From NCBI GenBank assembly GCA_050015355.1, contig JBEKBO010000057.1, positions 1 to 27,346 on the forward strand: a stretch of 27,346 nucleotides of DNA. The letters are read 5' to 3'. The translations under genes were made by a program, and so were the position numbers. The notes beneath the pieces are model-generated. The model was not told where the DNA came from, did not search any database, and saw only the letters and a program-made list of their open reading frames with translations. Position 1 is the stretch's first letter. Each line of letters starts with the position of its first letter. Source of the DNA: CAWBRT01 sp050015355. Lineage in GTDB: Bacteria > Acidobacteriota > Terriglobia > Terriglobales > Acidobacteriaceae. Of this stretch, positions 15,304 to 22,524 are shown piece by piece.

Positions 15304-17007
15304 CTAGCTCTTGACCCGTCTTTGGTGGGTGCTGGGAATCTTCATGTCTTCGCGGTACTTGGCCACGGTGCGACGAGTCACCTGGATTCCCTGGGATTGC
15401 AGGATACGGGTGATCTGCTCGTCGGTCAGCGGACGCGCCGGATCTTCTTCGTCGATCAGTTTTTTGACACGACGCTTGAGGATCAGCAGCGAGGTTCCGC
15501 CGCCCTCGGGACCGTTCACGCTTTCGCTGAAGAAGTAGCGCAGCTCAAAGACGCCTTGAGGCGTATGCGCGTATTTGTTGGCTACCGCCCGGCTCACGGT
15601 AGAGGGATGAACCCCGATTTCCTCGGCGACGTCCTTGATCATCATCGGCTTCAGTTGATCGATTCCGCGGTCAAGAAAGTCATGCTGGCGGCCGATGATG
15701 GCGTAGCAAACCTTGAGGATGGTCTGTTTGCGCTGTTCGATGTTCTTGATGAGCTGGATGGCCGACTTGTAGCGCTCCTTGACGTAGTTGCGCACATCCT
15801 TTTCGGCCTCGTTGCGGCTCAACAGCTTGCGGTATCGCGGATTCAACCGGAGTTGCGGCAGGTCATCGTCGTTCATCACGACGAGGTACTCGTCTCCCTG
15901 TTTGACGAAAGCCACATCGGGCTCAATCAGCCGAGCCTCAGTCTTGTTGTAGCGCAGGCCCGGCTTGGGATCGAGCGTGCGGATGAGCGTGAAGGCCTGC
16001 ATCACGGCCTCGACCGGACGTCCGATGGCCTTGGCGATTTCCTTGTATTGCTTGTTTTGCAGTTGGTGCAGATATTTGTCAACAACCGTGACGGCATCCC
16101 GGAGCGCCTCGTCTTCGTGCTCATCGGTTCCCCGGTCATCATACTGGTTGCGCAGATCCGCGAGCTGGGCGGCCAGACACTCGCGCAGATCCCGTGCGGC
16201 TACGCCAGCCGGATCAAATTGACGCACCAGATCGATAGCCTCGCGCAGTGCGTCACGTCCGAACAGTGCGCGCGACGGAATCTCCGGTTTGTTCAGCAGC
16301 TTGGGCCGTTCTCCGGCATGTTCCGCCTGCAGCACACCGCTATCGCCGGAAATTGTGTTCGGCGGGGATGCGACGGCCTCCGCGGCGAGCGTCCGCAAAA
16401 CCTCTGTCGCGCCCTTCACCAAACCATTTCCTCTTCCTCCGCTGGCGGATGCCATGGCGGACACGAAAGGATCCGCCACGGCTAACAATTCATCCTCGGT
16501 AGCCAGGAGATAGCCATCTTCGTTCAGGTTGCCGATGACTAATTCGGCGGCGGCCAGAACATCGTCTTTCAGATGCATGGAACCCAACTGCCAAAGCAGG
16601 TGGTCGGTCAGGCTGGTGGGCTTGGAAAGAAAGTTTTCGAAGGAAGGTCTCTCGATGGTCTCGAGATCGGCGAAGCTGCGGTACCCGGGATCGAGGTACT
16701 CCTGAAAGAAGGACCCGAAGTCGATCTCATCGAAGGGATCTTTCTCGTCGTTCTTTTTCTGTTCCTTCTGTTCCTCGGTGGCTGAACTTTCCCGTTCCCG
16801 CTGCTCCTCCCGCCCCTCCACTTCATCGAGGGTGGGCACCGACTCCAGATACTCGTCGAGCACCGGGTTCTCAACAATCTCCGCATTGATCATGTCCTTC
16901 AGCTCCAACTTGTTGAGAGCCAGGACGCTCACCATCTGGACGAGGCCAGGGGTGAGGATTTGCTTCTGCGAGACCTTGAGATTCAGCCTGGGTTGTAACA
17001 GTACCAT
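15304..17007 (-). CDS. rpoN: RNA polymerase sigma-54 factor
   Basis: 567 aa. Directs polymerase to -24/-12 promoters that need AAA+ activators. Region I at the N-terminus (LNLKVSQKQILTPGLVQM) interacts with activators. An acidic, Glu-rich region II lies at about 65-110. The core-binding domain covers the middle, with a helix-turn-helix (EEIGVHPSTVSRAVANKYAH) after it. The C-terminal RpoN box reads TRRTVAKYRE, one residue from the canonical ARRTVAKYRE. The ATG at 17007 gives the expected region I, but the 20 bases before it have no Shine-Dalgarno. A TAGAAT on the minus strand (17043-17038) could be its -10. In the lptB-rpoN-hpf-rapZ order typical of Gram-negatives. No sigma-54 activator is in the window. 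Confidence 0.96.
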   Translation of the reverse strand: MVLLQPRLNLKVSQKQILTPGLVQMVSVLALNKLELKDMINAEIVENPVLDEYLESVPTLDEVEGREEQRERESSATEEQKEQKKNDEKDPFDEIDFGSFFQEYLDPGYRSFADLETIERPSFENFLSKPTSLTDHLLWQLGSMHLKDDVLAAAELVIGNLNEDGYLLATEDELLAVADPFVSAMASASGGRGNGLVKGATEVLRTLAAEAVASPPNTISGDSGVLQAEHAGERPKLLNKPEIPSRALFGRDALREAIDLVRQFDPAGVAARDLRECLAAQLADLRNQYDDRGTDEHEDEALRDAVTVVDKYLHQLQNKQYKEIAKAIGRPVEAVMQAFTLIRTLDPKPGLRYNKTEARLIEPDVAFVKQGDEYLVVMNDDDLPQLRLNPRYRKLLSRNEAEKDVRNYVKERYKSAIQLIKNIEQRKQTILKVCYAIIGRQHDFLDRGIDQLKPMMIKDVAEEIGVHPSTVSRAVANKYAHTPQGVFELRYFFSESVNGPEGGGTSLLILKRRVKKLIDEEDPARPLTDEQITRILQSQGIQVTRRTVAKYREDMKIPSTHQRRVKS

Positions 17008-17037
17008 GATGATGTGGGCGGAAAACGTCCCCTGTAG

Positions 17038-17043
17038 ATTCTA
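17038..17043 (-). promoter_or_regulatory. Possible -10 element for rpoN
   Basis: TAGAAT on the minus strand, 31 bp upstream of the rpoN ATG, in the 112-bp gap after lptB. No recognisable -35 hexamer lies at 16-18 bp, so support is weak. Confidence 0.22.
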
Positions 17044-17093
17044 AACCAGAAGCTTAACAGCGCGGGAACGAAAGCCAAAAAATCGGGCCTTAA

Positions 17094-17107
17094 GCGCCGG
17101 CCGGCGC
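17094..17107 (-). terminator. GC palindrome after lptB, possible weak terminator
   Basis: GCGCCGGCCGGCGC is a perfect 14-bp palindrome, 12 bp after the lptB stop. On the minus strand a run of six T residues follows about 12 nt later, too far for a standard intrinsic terminator. It may cause partial termination or pausing between lptB and rpoN. Confidence 0.28.
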
Positions 17108-17119
17108 CAATTCTTGATG

Positions 17120-17848
17120 CTATACAAGTGAAAAACTCTCGCCCAGGTAAACGCGCTTGACTTCCGGATCGTTGCCGAGTTCTTCGGGCGTGCCCGCGCG
17201 GAAGATGCGTCCCTCGTTGATGATGTAAGCACGATCGGTAACCGAAAGCGTTTCCCGCACGTTGTGGTCGGTAATCAATATGCCGATGCCACTGTCCTTG
17301 AGCGCGAAGATGATCTTCTGCAGGTCGAGCACGGCAATGGGATCGATCCCGGAGAATGGCTCGTCGAGCAGGATGAAAGTCGGTGAGATGCAAAGCGAAC
17401 GCGCGATCTCAACGCGACGGCGTTCGCCCCCCGAAAGCGCATACCCGCGATTGCGCCGGATATGCCCCAAGCCAAGCTGAACGATCAGCGACTCCATCTT
17501 GGCGCGGCGCTCAGGCCAGGTGATCGGCTGCGTCTCCAGCACGGCCAATATATTCTCTTCCACGGTCAGCTTGCGAAAGACCGAGGCCTCCTGCGGCAGA
17601 TAACTGATCCCGAAGTTACGCGCCCGCAGGTACATCGGCACCTCGGTGATATCTTCTTCGCCAGCCAGGATTCTCCCGGTGTCTGGACGGGTGAGACCAA
17701 CAATCATGTAGAAACTGGTCGTCTTGCCGGCGCCGTTGGGGCCCAGCAAGCCCACGACCTCACCCCGGGCGACCGAGAGGGAAACAGCGTTGACGACTCG
17801 TCGTCCGCGGTAACTCTTGCCGATCTCTTCTGCCGAAAGCGTCTGCAT
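17120..17848 (-). CDS. lptB: LPS export ABC transporter ATPase LptB
   Basis: 242 aa, the standard length. ATPase of the LptB2FG complex that extracts LPS from the inner membrane and drives it along the Lpt bridge. Walker A GPNGAGKTT, a Q-loop (ISYLPQEASVFRKLTVEEN), the LptB-specific signature LSGGERRRVEIARSL, Walker B FILLDEPFSGIDP and switch His in ITDHNVRETL are all present. The ATG at 17848 shares one base with the stop of the upstream LptC/LptA-type gene (TGATG), indicating translational coupling. The permease genes lptF and lptG are not in the window. Confidence 0.96.
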   Translation of the reverse strand: MQTLSAEEIGKSYRGRRVVNAVSLSVARGEVVGLLGPNGAGKTTSFYMIVGLTRPDTGRILAGEEDITEVPMYLRARNFGISYLPQEASVFRKLTVEENILAVLETQPITWPERRAKMESLIVQLGLGHIRRNRGYALSGGERRRVEIARSLCISPTFILLDEPFSGIDPIAVLDLQKIIFALKDSGIGILITDHNVRETLSVTDRAYIINEGRIFRAGTPEELGNDPEVKRVYLGESFSLV

Positions 17849-20124
17849 CAACGGGTTACACGAGTGCGGGTAATGGTGCGGGAAGATTCATTACTCTCAA
17901 CGAGGACTCTATCATCGCGACTATAGAAGGTCAACGAATCCCCCCGGATGGTGCCGTGCTGCGAGTCCGCCAGCAACGGCGAGCCGCCGGTCATTATGAA
18001 CTTCTCATCAGCGGCCGTATAGACCAGCTTTTCGCCCGTCGCCCGCCGGTCCTGCTGCTGGACGACGATATTGCCCAAGGCAATGATCCGGTCAAGTTGG
18101 CTGGGGCTTACGAGGGACTGCGCCGCCCTGTTTTTCGCGGGAACAAGAATGATATCCGCACTGGCGGAGGTCATGGTCATGGCTTCGCCCCGGGCCAGCA
18201 CTCCACCCGTGTAGCGGGCACGCCGGTCGGAGTCGTTGTAGACCAGCCGCGCGGCGGTCACCACGACGGGGGTAGTTTTTCCATTTTCGTTAATTTGCAC
18301 GAAAACACTGGTGACCGGCGTGGAGGCCGTGCCCTGTGCCACTAGCGAACGATTGGGCCGGTCAAACTCAATCGAGGGCGCCTCCACCACGTTGGCTCCC
18401 TGCCACAGTCGGGCGTTGCCCAAATACCTCGCTATGCCGGATTGCCTCTGCACATTCATGCTGTTGGAGGTCACATGCACCGGATCCCTGGTAGCCAGAA
18501 TCGCTCCGTCAGGATTCTGCTGTAGCTCACTATAGGTGGTCTTAACCGATCCCTGGGCGAAAGCATCTCCGGTTCGCTGGACAATCCTCACGGTGTTGGC
18601 CGTGACCGTCATTCCGCCATCGACGATGCGGGGCGATCCGGCCAGTGTGAGCACATCGTCATCCGGCGTATAGCGCGCACGGGCGGCATAAGCAAAGCGG
18701 CCTCCCGGTCCCATGGGCGAATTCTTCGTATCCGGCTCGCTATAACGGAAGTTTCCTTCCTGCCTGATGTCAAGAATTCCTCCCCCGGGCGCGAAGTGGG
18801 CGGTCACGGAGTCGCTGGTACTGACCTTGTCAGGCTGGCCGGGAACGATGGACGTAATCTTGGCGCGGGGTTCTCCGCGTACCAGGTCCAGGTGATTTTG
18901 CTCATCGAACTCGGCCCGCATGCGCGCCGCAGTGACCACGGTGTGCTCACCCGGCACAGCCGGTTTTACAGGCGTGATCGTCACTTGCGCCGGCCCCTGG
19001 CTCTGCGCATACGCGATCAGGCGGCCCTGGCGGACATACATATCCGCTGCCTGCGATGTGATCTCGATTCTGTGCTGTTGCTTGCCTTGCGGCGAGGGTT
19101 GCTGCTCAATCCGCACACTCTCAGTCGCGTGCACGACTTGCGGGCGGTTCTGCTCCGCGAACTCGATGGTGGCGCGGCCCGCGGTGACCGTAGCGGCATT
19201 GGGGCCGCTGGTTTCCATGTCCACCCCGCCGCTGAAAACGGCTGTTTGTATCTGATTCTTTACCCCGAGCATCATCTCCGCGTAGGGAGAGCGCAGGCGA
19301 GTGCTGTTGGGGCCATGGGTCAGCAGTTGCACATTCCCGGTCGCCACCGCCCGCCGCACCTCGTTCTCGGGGGTAAGCAGCAACTCCAGCCGGTCCGACT
19401 GAAAGTCGCGATCCTGCTGGTGAATCCGGGCATCGGAAAGGTTGATCTCGCGCGGTTCCTTGTTAATGGTCCCGTGCGCCGCATGCACCGTCGTGCCGTG
19501 CTGGTCGTTGGCCTTCAGCGCCACCTGCGACGCCAGCGTGAGCACGTTGTTCTTCGTGTCATAGGTGGCCCCGACGGCGGAGCCAGCGCCCTGCGGCACG
19601 CGGAATTCCACGTATTGGTCGGTTTGCGCGACTCCGGTCTTCTGGCTGAAAACCAAGCCGCTCGTCTTTAAGTGGATTGGATTTTGCAGTTCCCTGGGCG
19701 GCGCCTGATCGGGCTGCACGGGGCCACTGGTGTTTCCTTCGAGATCGATGTTGACTTCGCCGCGCGCAACAACCGTGCCCGCCTTCGGATCGTATTCGAA
19801 GTTGGAGCCGTAAATCTGGTCAAAGCGATTCGACTGCCTGCCGTAAACCACAATGTTGACGTCGCGAAGCTCGGCCCGCCCGCCATCCGTGTACTGAACC
19901 GCATTGGCGGCTCGAATGGTAAACAGCGTGCGTCCGCCTTGCGACTTGGAGAGTGAAAACCCTTGCGAGCTCTGCTGGATGTCAACTCCGAGCTTCTCCG
20001 GCAACTGCTTCAGGAAGCTCAGGTTCTGTATGCGCGCATAAAAGTAAAAGCCCGCGACGACAGCGACAACGGCAATCGCCAGCATCGCAAACCAGATCCG
20101 AAGGCGCGGAATAGAGAGCGGCAT
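17848..20124 (-). CDS. lptC: Large LptC/LptA-type periplasmic LPS-transport protein
   Basis: 758 aa. An N-terminal membrane anchor (about 9-30) is followed by an LptC-like jellyroll (about 42-155; DIQQSSQGFSLSKSQGGRTLF, AELRDVNIVVYG). Several OstA/LptA-like beta modules follow, with repeated threads such as RLELLLTPENEVRRAVATGNVQL (about 250-272), RYTPDDDVLTLAGSPRIV, ARYTGGVLARGEAMTMTSA and a C-terminal LptA-like unit ending GDSLTFYSRDDRVLVES. E. coli LptC plus LptA total about 376 aa, so this single chain is twice as long. It could carry LPS from the inner membrane across much of the periplasm towards LptD. Directly coupled to lptB. Its ATG at 20124 has only a weak GGA about 11 nt upstream. 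Module borders are estimates. Confidence 0.85.
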   Translation of the reverse strand: MPLSIPRLRIWFAMLAIAVVAVVAGFYFYARIQNLSFLKQLPEKLGVDIQQSSQGFSLSKSQGGRTLFTIRAANAVQYTDGGRAELRDVNIVVYGRQSNRFDQIYGSNFEYDPKAGTVVARGEVNIDLEGNTSGPVQPDQAPPRELQNPIHLKTSGLVFSQKTGVAQTDQYVEFRVPQGAGSAVGATYDTKNNVLTLASQVALKANDQHGTTVHAAHGTINKEPREINLSDARIHQQDRDFQSDRLELLLTPENEVRRAVATGNVQLLTHGPNSTRLRSPYAEMMLGVKNQIQTAVFSGGVDMETSGPNAATVTAGRATIEFAEQNRPQVVHATESVRIEQQPSPQGKQQHRIEITSQAADMYVRQGRLIAYAQSQGPAQVTITPVKPAVPGEHTVVTAARMRAEFDEQNHLDLVRGEPRAKITSIVPGQPDKVSTSDSVTAHFAPGGGILDIRQEGNFRYSEPDTKNSPMGPGGRFAYAARARYTPDDDVLTLAGSPRIVDGGMTVTANTVRIVQRTGDAFAQGSVKTTYSELQQNPDGAILATRDPVHVTSNSMNVQRQSGIARYLGNARLWQGANVVEAPSIEFDRPNRSLVAQGTASTPVTSVFVQINENGKTTPVVVTAARLVYNDSDRRARYTGGVLARGEAMTMTSASADIILVPAKNRAAQSLVSPSQLDRIIALGNIVVQQQDRRATGEKLVYTAADEKFIMTGGSPLLADSQHGTIRGDSLTFYSRDDRVLVESNESSRTITRTRVTR

Positions 20125-20239
20125 CTAGAGCAATTCCACAGTCGGTATACCTTTAAGTATCACCGCCGGGCTTGGATGTCACCCCAGCAAACAACAAAGC
20201 GTTTGCCGGGATCCCGTACGCCCGGCTCGTTCGCGGGGC

Positions 20240-20262
20240 ATACCTTCCGCGAATCCGGTCTA
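20240..20262 (-). repeat. 23-bp intergenic motif, copy upstream of the LptC/LptA gene
   Basis: On the minus strand this 23-bp stretch (core GACCGGATTCGCGGAAGG) matches 26670-26692 at 22 of 23 positions; flanks do not match. It lies 116-138 bp upstream of the LptC/LptA start. The 232-bp gap 20125-20356 holds no gene. Confidence 0.45.
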
Positions 20263-20356
20263 ATACATATCTTACTTGATTCGTTGAGAGCTGCTTCAGA
20301 ATAGGTGTAACCCGGAGCGGGGCTTTATGTTCCGGAATTGGTTGATGAAACCAGCT

Positions 20357-21016
20357 CTACTCGGATCGCACGACGAGGGTTCCGGCGATCATATCGTGCA
20401 AACTTTGCTTCCGCGAATGGAAGACGGCGATGACGAAGCCCGCCAGCAAGACGAACGTCGACAGGAACTTCGCGTAGTAACGCCCGGTTGCCTGCTGGAA
20501 AGTCAGCCGGCCATGCGAGGTGCTGACCACTTTCAGCTTCAGCAGCCGCTTGCCCGGTGTTGCCTGATGCACGGAAGACTCGGCGCTGGCGCAGTAAAGA
20601 CCGAAGCACACGATCCACAGCAGCACCGCCGCCGTGCCCACCGCCGTGCGGCTCTTGTACTCGCTGAGCCCGATCTCGGAATGATACGCCTCCATGACCC
20701 AGACCAGCAGAACGGTGGCGGGCAAAAGGATCGTCGAGGCGAGAAAAGCATCGAACAATGCCGCGCAAAAACGCCGCCAGATGGAAGCGTAGACTTCCTC
20801 CGGGCGCGTGGTTTGGGTAAGAGTAGCTTGGCTGGCGCTGGAAACCACGGCCGTGGCCGGTCGCGCACTTACATCCGCTTTTTCGCTGCACCGCGGGCAG
20901 GATAAAGCCCCCGTGGATGTCACGCATCCGCAACCTGGACAAACGGTAACCACCACAGTAGCCACTGAGCAAAATATAACACAATCAGCATTGTGGGCTG
21001 CCAACATGCCACTCAC
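20357..21016 (-). CDS. RDD-family membrane protein with N-terminal zinc ribbon
   Basis: 219 aa. A zinc-ribbon-like pair CPGC (26-29) and CPRC (40-43) precedes an RDD domain (about 76-217): WRRFCAALFDAFLAS at the first helix, membrane helices near 87-109, 126-143 and 184-199, the conserved HQATPGKRLLKLKVV between helices 2 and 3, and a basic RKQSLHDMIAGTLVV end. RDD proteins are poorly characterised; some act in ion transport or membrane stress. The start is uncertain: GTG at 21016 overlaps the RNase stop by 4 bp (GTGA), ATG at 21007 is near, and later GTG codons before the first CPGC are possible. Reading another frame of this DNA gives a 219-codon ORF without RDD features, which I rejected. 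Confidence 0.82.
   Translation of the reverse strand: MSGMLAAHNADCVIFCSVATVVVTVCPGCGCVTSTGALSCPRCSEKADVSARPATAVVSSASQATLTQTTRPEEVYASIWRRFCAALFDAFLASTILLPATVLLVWVMEAYHSEIGLSEYKSRTAVGTAAVLLWIVCFGLYCASAESSVHQATPGKRLLKLKVVSTSHGRLTFQQATGRYYAKFLSTFVLLAGFVIAVFHSRKQSLHDMIAGTLVVRSE
20976..21004 (-). promoter_or_regulatory. Possible internal promoter for the RDD gene
   Basis: On the minus strand TTGGCA (21004-20999), a 17-bp spacer and TGTTAT (20981-20976) fall inside the first codons of the RDD frame. If used, translation would have to begin at a later GTG just before the zinc-ribbon cysteines. Weak evidence. Confidence 0.22.
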
Positions 21017-22461
21017 TTACGGCCATTGGAGCCGAGCTCCACCCGCTGCATATACTTTGCGATCTCAACCCGCCATCCAAGCTGCTGCTGGATGGCTTGT
21101 TGCAGCGCCGCGGCCGCGTCCGGCTCGCCATGGACCAGGTAGGTTACCTCGGGCGTTTTGTGGAACGTTTTCAGCCATTGCAGCAGTTCCGCCGCATCCG
21201 CATGATCGCTGAACTGCTCCAGCGCGGCTACTTGCGCGCGCACAGGAACGATCTGTCCGAAAATCTTGACCTCGTGCACTCCGTCCTTGATCTGACGTCC
21301 GCGAGTGCCTTCCGCCTGGAATCCGATAAACAGCACCAGGTTCTTGTGGTCTGGCAGCCGCTGCAAGAGATGGTGCTGTATGCGGCCTCCCATGGCCATG
21401 CCGTTCGAGGAGACGATGATGCACGGATAGCGCGAATTATTGATCTTTTTCGACTCGGCCACGGTGGTCGCAAAGTGGAAGCTGTCCCAGTGAAAGGGCG
21501 ATCCGTACTTCTGAATCAGTTGCCGGGTTTCGTCGGTGAACTCCTCCGAGTGCTTGAGAAAGATTCTGACCGCCTCGATCGCCATCGGCGAATCGGCATA
21601 AACCGGCACGCGGGGAATCTGCCCGTCCTCCATGAGATTTTTCAGCAGGAACAGAAACTTTTGGGTTCGCTCGACGGCGAACGATGGCACGATGACGCTG
21701 CCTCCATGCTTGACCGTGTCGCGTATGAGCTGCGCCATTCGCGGCCGAGGATCGTCGTGCGGGTGCGCCCGATTTCCGTAGGTTGACTCCATGACAAGAA
21801 CGTCGGGCGACTCGCCCTCCGTCGGTCCGGAATGCACGACTTTGCCGGGCGCGGTCTCGCTGTCGCGCACGCGGCCGATATCGCCGGTGAACAGACAGAC
21901 CCGCTTGTTCCCATTCGCCGTGAGCGTCACTTCCGTCATGGCTGCCCCGAGGATGTGTGCCGAGCGCACAAAACGGAAGCCGATTTCGGGGCTGAGCTGC
22001 AGGGTCTTGCCAAACTCAATGGGCGAGAACTGCGCCAGGGATGCCCGCGCCTGTTCCAACGTGTAGAGAGGCAGGGCCGGATCGTGTTTAGAAGATTTCT
22101 GCTTGTTATGGAACGCCGCGTCTTCTTCCTGCAGGTAGCCGGAATCGGGAAGCAGGATTCCGCATAAGTCGACGGTCGGCGGTGTGGCATAAACCTGCCC
22201 GCGATAACCCTCGGCCACCAGGCGGGGAATCCATCCGCTATGGTCGAGATGCGCGTGCGTCAGAACCACGGCATCGATTGCGCGCGCCGCCACCGGCATA
22301 TCCTGCCAGTTCTTGAGACGCCACTCCTTCGGCCCCTGGAACAGGCCGCAATCGATCAGGGTCTGAAAGCCGCCTGTGGCGCTCGCGTCGGAATTGCTGT
22401 TGATGAGGTGTTTGGAACCGGTAACCGTGCCTGCCGCGCCCAGAAACTGAATGTAGCTCAC
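21013..22461 (-). CDS. MBL-fold beta-CASP RNA metallo-hydrolase
   Basis: 482 aa. Zinc-dependent RNase of the CPSF73/RNase J superfamily. The metallo-beta-lactamase core has THAHLDHSG (68-76), the His of AHILGAAM, and GDI in FTGDIGR. The beta-CASP part contains ESTYGNR, PSFAVERTQ and SSNGMAMGGRIQHHL. The C-terminal RNA-processing motifs FSDHADAAEL and VHGEPDAAAAL follow. No KH domain is present, unlike archaeal aCPSF1. I chose the GTG at 22461 (MSYIQFLGAAGTVTGS) because GAGG precedes it by 7 nt and the fold begins there; a TTG at 22518 would add 19 residues without homology. Coupled to the RDD gene by a 4-bp overlap. RNA target unknown. Confidence 0.9.
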   Translation of the reverse strand: MSYIQFLGAAGTVTGSKHLINSNSDASATGGFQTLIDCGLFQGPKEWRLKNWQDMPVAARAIDAVVLTHAHLDHSGWIPRLVAEGYRGQVYATPPTVDLCGILLPDSGYLQEEDAAFHNKQKSSKHDPALPLYTLEQARASLAQFSPIEFGKTLQLSPEIGFRFVRSAHILGAAMTEVTLTANGNKRVCLFTGDIGRVRDSETAPGKVVHSGPTEGESPDVLVMESTYGNRAHPHDDPRPRMAQLIRDTVKHGGSVIVPSFAVERTQKFLFLLKNLMEDGQIPRVPVYADSPMAIEAVRIFLKHSEEFTDETRQLIQKYGSPFHWDSFHFATTVAESKKINNSRYPCIIVSSNGMAMGGRIQHHLLQRLPDHKNLVLFIGFQAEGTRGRQIKDGVHEVKIFGQIVPVRAQVAALEQFSDHADAAELLQWLKTFHKTPEVTYLVHGEPDAAAALQQAIQQQLGWRVEIAKYMQRVELGSNGRK

Positions 22462-22524
22462 GTGTTCGCCTCGTTCAGTGGAGCTTCTCAGAGTTGCAGA
22501 GTAAATGCGTTCGCGCAAGTCTCT

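Noticed and set aside
15256..16485. 409-codon plus-strand frame opposite rpoN
   Set aside because: Shadow of the real sigma-54 gene; no recognisable domain.
20325..20984. Alternative minus-strand frame overlapping the RDD gene
   Set aside because: Lacks membrane helices and RDD motifs; the overlapping frame 20357-21016 has a zinc ribbon and all RDD landmarks.
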